From positions 310,001 to 374,000 of the forward strand of contig NZ_MJEI01000107.1 of assembly GCF_002095395.1 (NCBI RefSeq): a stretch of DNA of 64,000 nucleotides, in the 5' to 3' direction. A program made the translations under genes and the position numbers. This DNA comes from Williamsia sp. 1135 (lineage in GTDB: Bacteria > Actinomycetota > Actinomycetes > Mycobacteriales > Mycobacteriaceae). Below, piece after piece: positions 61,004-64,000 of the stretch. Below the pieces are notes generated by a model. That model ran no database searches and was not told the origin of the DNA. It saw nothing but the letters and a program-made list of their open reading frames with translations. Each line of letters opens with the position of its first letter. Position 1 is the first letter of the stretch.

Positions 61004-63592
61004 TCACTGATGCGCAAAGGTGACGACACCCAGTTCGGCGTTGCTGGTGAGGAATCGGTGTCGTGGCATGACCCGCACGGTGTATCCGATCGGTCCGGTC
61101 ATCGGTAGCGGGATCGCGACTTCGAAGATGGGCTCGCCCGCCGGGCCGACCCGGTCGTCGACCAGAGGCATCGTCGTCGTTGCGATCTGTGTCAGGTTCT
61201 CTTCGTCGTCGACCCGTCCGATCACCGCCTGCACCAGCACCTGATCTGGATGGAGCCCGGCCAGATCGATGTGCGCGGTGAGTGTCATCGTGGACCCGAG
61301 CAACGGGGTGTCCTCGAGGCCCGCGCTGTCGACGTCGAGTACCTTCACCCCGGGCCAGGCCGTCTCGACCTGCCGGCGGAACAGTGCGAGTTCCCTTGCG
61401 CCGGCGTAGTTGTCGGCGGTGACCTGTCGTCCGGAGAGCGCGGCAGGCGCGTAGTAACCCTCGGTGTAGTCGCGCACCATCCGCGAGGCCAGCACTTGCG
61501 GACCAAGGGTGTGCAGTGTGTGGCGGACCATCTCCACCCATCGGGTCGGAATGCCGTCCGAACCGGCGTCGTAGAACTTCGGCACCACGACGTTCTCGAG
61601 CAACTCGTACAGCGCAGCCGCCTCGAGGTCGTCGCGCCGAGCATCGTCGGTCACGCCGTCGGCGGTGGGGATCGCCCATCCGTTCTCGGTGTCCGACATC
61701 TCATCCCACCAACCGTCGAGGATCGACAGGTTCAGGCCGCCGTTGAGGGCCGACTTCATGCCGGACGTTCCGCAGGCCTCCATCGGCCGCAGGGGGTTGT
61801 TCAGCCACACATCGCAGCCGCCGTAGAGGAAGCGCGCCATCGACATGTCATAGTCCGGCAGGAACACGATTCGGTGCCGGACGTCGTTGGCGTCGGCGAA
61901 CCGGACGATCTTCTGGATGAGCGCCTTGCCGCCGTCGTCTGCCGGGTGTGCCTTACCGGCGACGACGAGTTGCACGGGACGTTCTTTGTCGAGCAACAGG
62001 GCCTTCAGTCGCTCGGTGTCGCGCAGCATCAAGGTCAGACGTTTGTAGGTCGCGGCGCGGCGGGCGAATCCGATCGTCAACACCCGCGAGCTGAACACCC
62101 CGGCGGTCCACCCCAATTCGGCAGCCGAGAAACCGCGCTCGAGGCCGGACCGGCGTAGTCGGCGCCGGACCTCGGCGATCAATTCGGTACGAAGCAGATT
62201 TCGGGTCGCCCAGAGCTGTTGCGCCGGAACATTTTTCATTGCTGCCAGCGTGTCCGCTTCGTCCGGCGTCCCGGCGTGACCCACGGCGGCCAGTTCGGTC
62301 CAGCGGCGCGACGACCACGTCGGGGCGTGCACCCCATTGGTGACGGAGCCGATGGGCACCTGTGCGGCATCGAAACCCGGCCACAGCGGGCCGAACATCT
62401 CGCGACTGACCGCGCCGTGCAGTTTGGACACGCCATTGGTTCGCTGCCCGAGGCGAAGTCCCATGTGCGCCATGTTGAATACACCGGGATCGCTCTCGCT
62501 GCCCAGTTCCAGGATTCGGGACAACGCGAGCCCGGGCAGCAACGTCGATTGCCCCTGCTCGTCTCCGAAATAATGGCGCACCATGTCGAGCGGAAAGCGA
62601 TCGATACCCGCAGGGACAGGTGTGTGCGTCGTGAACACGGTCGAAGCACGCACTGCGGCGAGCGCGGTGTCGAAGTCGAGACCGGCTCCGGCCGGAGATA
62701 CGAACTCACGAATACGTTCCGCACCGAGGAAGCCGGCGTGACCTTCGTTCATGTGGAAAACGTCGGGATCGGGTAGGCCCTGGATCCGGGTGTATTCGCG
62801 TACCGCGCGCACGCCGCCGACCCCGGCCAGGATCTCCTGTTTGATGCGATGGTCTTGGTCGCCGCCATAGAGCCGGTCGGTGACGCCACGCAGATCGGTG
62901 TCATTGTCTGGAATGTCGGAGTCGAGGAGCAGCAACGGGATTCGTCCCACATCGGCCACCCACAGGCGGGCCCGCAAAACCCGGTTGTCGGGCATCGGGA
63001 CCCGAACGGTGACCGGGTTGCCGTCCGCGTCGTTGACCGTACGAACCGACAACCCCTGCGGATCCAGGTTGGGGTACCGCTCGGTCTGCCAACCATCGGC
63101 GGTGAGCGATTGCCGGAAGTAGCCACTGCGATAGAGCAGGCCGACGCCGATCAGCGGCAGTCCGAGGTCGGACGCGGCCTTGAGGTGGTCACCGGCAAGT
63201 ATCCCGAGGCCACCCGAATAGATGGGTAATACCTCCGAGACGCCGAACTCCATCGAGAAGTACGCGATACCGGTAGGGAAGCGGTGTCCGGAAGCCACCT
63301 GCTGTTGGAACCATCTGGGCTCCTCCAGGTAGGCGTCGAGGTCCGCGGCAAGTTCATCGAGCCTGCTCAAGAAGCCGTCATCATCGGCAAGTTCTTGCAG
63401 GCGAGCGGGCCCGATGTCACCCAGCAGTCGCAGTGGATCCCTCGATCCGGCCCACAGGTCCGGGTCGATGGAGGCGAAGAGATCTTGGGTCGGCGGGTGC
63501 CAGGACCAACGCAGATTGGTCGACAGATCCGCCAGGGCTTGGAGGGGCTCGGGGAGGTGGGCGCGGACGGTGAAGCGGCGCAGTGCTTTCAC
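61004..63592 (-). CDS. glgP: Alpha-glucan phosphorylase
   Basis: An 862-residue GT35 enzyme with the DUF3417 N-terminal domain (Rv1328 type). Pyridoxal phosphate binds Lys in EACGTSGMKSALNGG (about residue 612); EFGVSEVLPIYSGGLGILAGDHLKAASD-type entrance is present (as SMEFGVSEVLP and GGLGILAGDHLK). It releases glucose-1-phosphate from glycogen or related glucans. The GTG start lies 7 nt after TAGGGT with no Shine-Dalgarno. Its location inside the mpa-dop interval is unusual. Confidence 0.95.
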   Translation of the reverse strand: MKALRRFTVRAHLPEPLQALADLSTNLRWSWHPPTQDLFASIDPDLWAGSRDPLRLLGDIGPARLQELADDDGFLSRLDELAADLDAYLEEPRWFQQQVASGHRFPTGIAYFSMEFGVSEVLPIYSGGLGILAGDHLKAASDLGLPLIGVGLLYRSGYFRQSLTADGWQTERYPNLDPQGLSVRTVNDADGNPVTVRVPMPDNRVLRARLWVADVGRIPLLLLDSDIPDNDTDLRGVTDRLYGGDQDHRIKQEILAGVGGVRAVREYTRIQGLPDPDVFHMNEGHAGFLGAERIREFVSPAGAGLDFDTALAAVRASTVFTTHTPVPAGIDRFPLDMVRHYFGDEQGQSTLLPGLALSRILELGSESDPGVFNMAHMGLRLGQRTNGVSKLHGAVSREMFGPLWPGFDAAQVPIGSVTNGVHAPTWSSRRWTELAAVGHAGTPDEADTLAAMKNVPAQQLWATRNLLRTELIAEVRRRLRRSGLERGFSAAELGWTAGVFSSRVLTIGFARRAATYKRLTLMLRDTERLKALLLDKERPVQLVVAGKAHPADDGGKALIQKIVRFADANDVRHRIVFLPDYDMSMARFLYGGCDVWLNNPLRPMEACGTSGMKSALNGGLNLSILDGWWDEMSDTENGWAIPTADGVTDDARRDDLEAAALYELLENVVVPKFYDAGSDGIPTRWVEMVRHTLHTLGPQVLASRMVRDYTEGYYAPAALSGRQVTADNYAGARELALFRRQVETAWPGVKVLDVDSAGLEDTPLLGSTMTLTAHIDLAGLHPDQVLVQAVIGRVDDEENLTQIATTTMPLVDDRVGPAGEPIFEVAIPLPMTGPIGYTVRVMPRHRFLTSNAELGVVTFAHQ

Positions 63593-63605
63593 GGCGCAAA
63601 CCCTA
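63593..63605 (-). promoter_or_regulatory. Leaderless promoter -10 of glgP
   Basis: TAGGGT on the minus strand (63600-63605), 7 nt before GTG 63592. Confidence 0.65.
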
Positions 63606-63712
63606 CCGACGAGCGGGCTACCGCGCGAGCGCGACGGTCAGATGTACATCTGGCTGTAATCAGCCGAGTCCTGCGGCGAGGAGCGCGCGACATGGCCGTG
63701 CGGTCGCACAGC

Positions 63713-63724
63713 TAGGCTCGGGGC
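63713..63724 (+). promoter_or_regulatory. Leaderless promoter -10 of dop
   Basis: TAGGCT (63713-63718), 6 nt before ATG 63725. Confidence 0.6.
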
Positions 63725-64000
63725 ATGCAACGCATAATCGGAACCGAAGTCGAGTACGGGATCTCGGCACCGAACGATCCAGGTGCCAACCCGATCATGA
63801 CCTCGACCCAGGCTGTTCTCGCCTACGCGGCGGCCGCCGGCGTTCCCCGTGCGAAGCGGACACGCTGGGACTATGAGGTCGAGTCGCCGTTGCGCGATGC
63901 CCGCGGGTTCGATCTGGGCCGCAGCTCCGGCCCGGCTCCCATCATCGATGCCGACGAGGTCGGCGCCGCCAACATGATCCTCACCAACGGTGCTCGGCTG
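63725..64000 (+). CDS. dop: Pup deamidase/depupylase, N-terminal part (3' truncated)
   Basis: The first 92 residues of Dop, running off the right edge. [14 protein letters not shown] with the catalytic acidic pair, [13 protein letters not shown], and [16 protein letters not shown] are nearly identical to M. tuberculosis Rv2112c. Dop deamidates the C-terminal Gln of Pup and also removes Pup from targets. Pup, the core protease and PafA are expected to the right but are not in view. Confidence 0.97.
   Translation, partial: MQRIIGTEVEYGISAPNDPGANPIMTSTQAVLAYAAAAGVPRAKRTRWDYEVESPLRDARGFDLGRSSGPAPIIDADEVGAANMILTNGARL

Overview
The window is GC-rich DNA from a mycolic-acid actinobacterium (order Mycobacteriales). 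The evidence is fabG1-inhA, the mycothiol ligase mshC, the Pup-proteasome genes mpa and dop, a four-cysteine ferrochelatase, an acn-acnR pair with its operator, and gene order that follows two separate Mycobacterium tuberculosis blocks. A Gordonia-like genus fits best, but that is inference. No insertion sequence, prophage, CRISPR array or rRNA was seen. There is one tRNA.

Region 1 (1-27.3 kb) follows Rv1473 to Rv1496: the end of an ABC-F ATPase, an acyl-CoA synthetase, acn-acnR, an Rv1476-type membrane protein, the cell-wall hydrolase ripA, the moxR1-DUF58-VWA chaperone set, fabG1-inhA-hemH, an Rv1486c homologue, a DUF3097 protein, nfeD plus an SPFH protein, a SatD-like regulator with a membrane partner, a frameshifted alpha/beta hydrolase ahead of a flavin monooxygenase, a TVP38 protein, and mutA-mutB-meaB (propionate/methylmalonyl-CoA). 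RipB is missing.

Region 2 (27.3-33.1 kb) joins the two syntenic blocks and holds less familiar genes: a nucleoside hydrolase, an MpaB-family oxygenase, an operon of a membrane protein, a zinc-ribbon SDR and a DinB-type protein, tRNA-Leu(GAG) with a terminator, and a zinc-ribbon MBL-like protein.

Region 3 (33.1-64 kb) follows Rv2141c to Rv2112c: M20 peptidase, PEBP protein, pyrD, lppL, uppP, phosphoglycerate-mutase-like, DUF3090 and SCO1664 proteins, mshC, the nirBD operon, PAC2, metH, a DszC-like dehydrogenase, a HAD phosphatase, hisE-hisG, a thioesterase, a RecB-type nuclease, trmI, mpa, then an Rv1747-like FHA-ABC exporter and glgP inserted before dop, which runs off the right end. cysQ is absent from its usual place beside mshC.

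Two signals recur across the window. First, four copies of a 65-70 bp palindromic element sit exactly at the 3' ends of convergent genes, and in three of them the element's end supplies a stop codon. Second, at least fourteen genes have a TANNNT hexamer 6-8 nt before an ATG or GTG and no Shine-Dalgarno sequence, which points to leaderless mRNAs. This rule was used to choose several starts.
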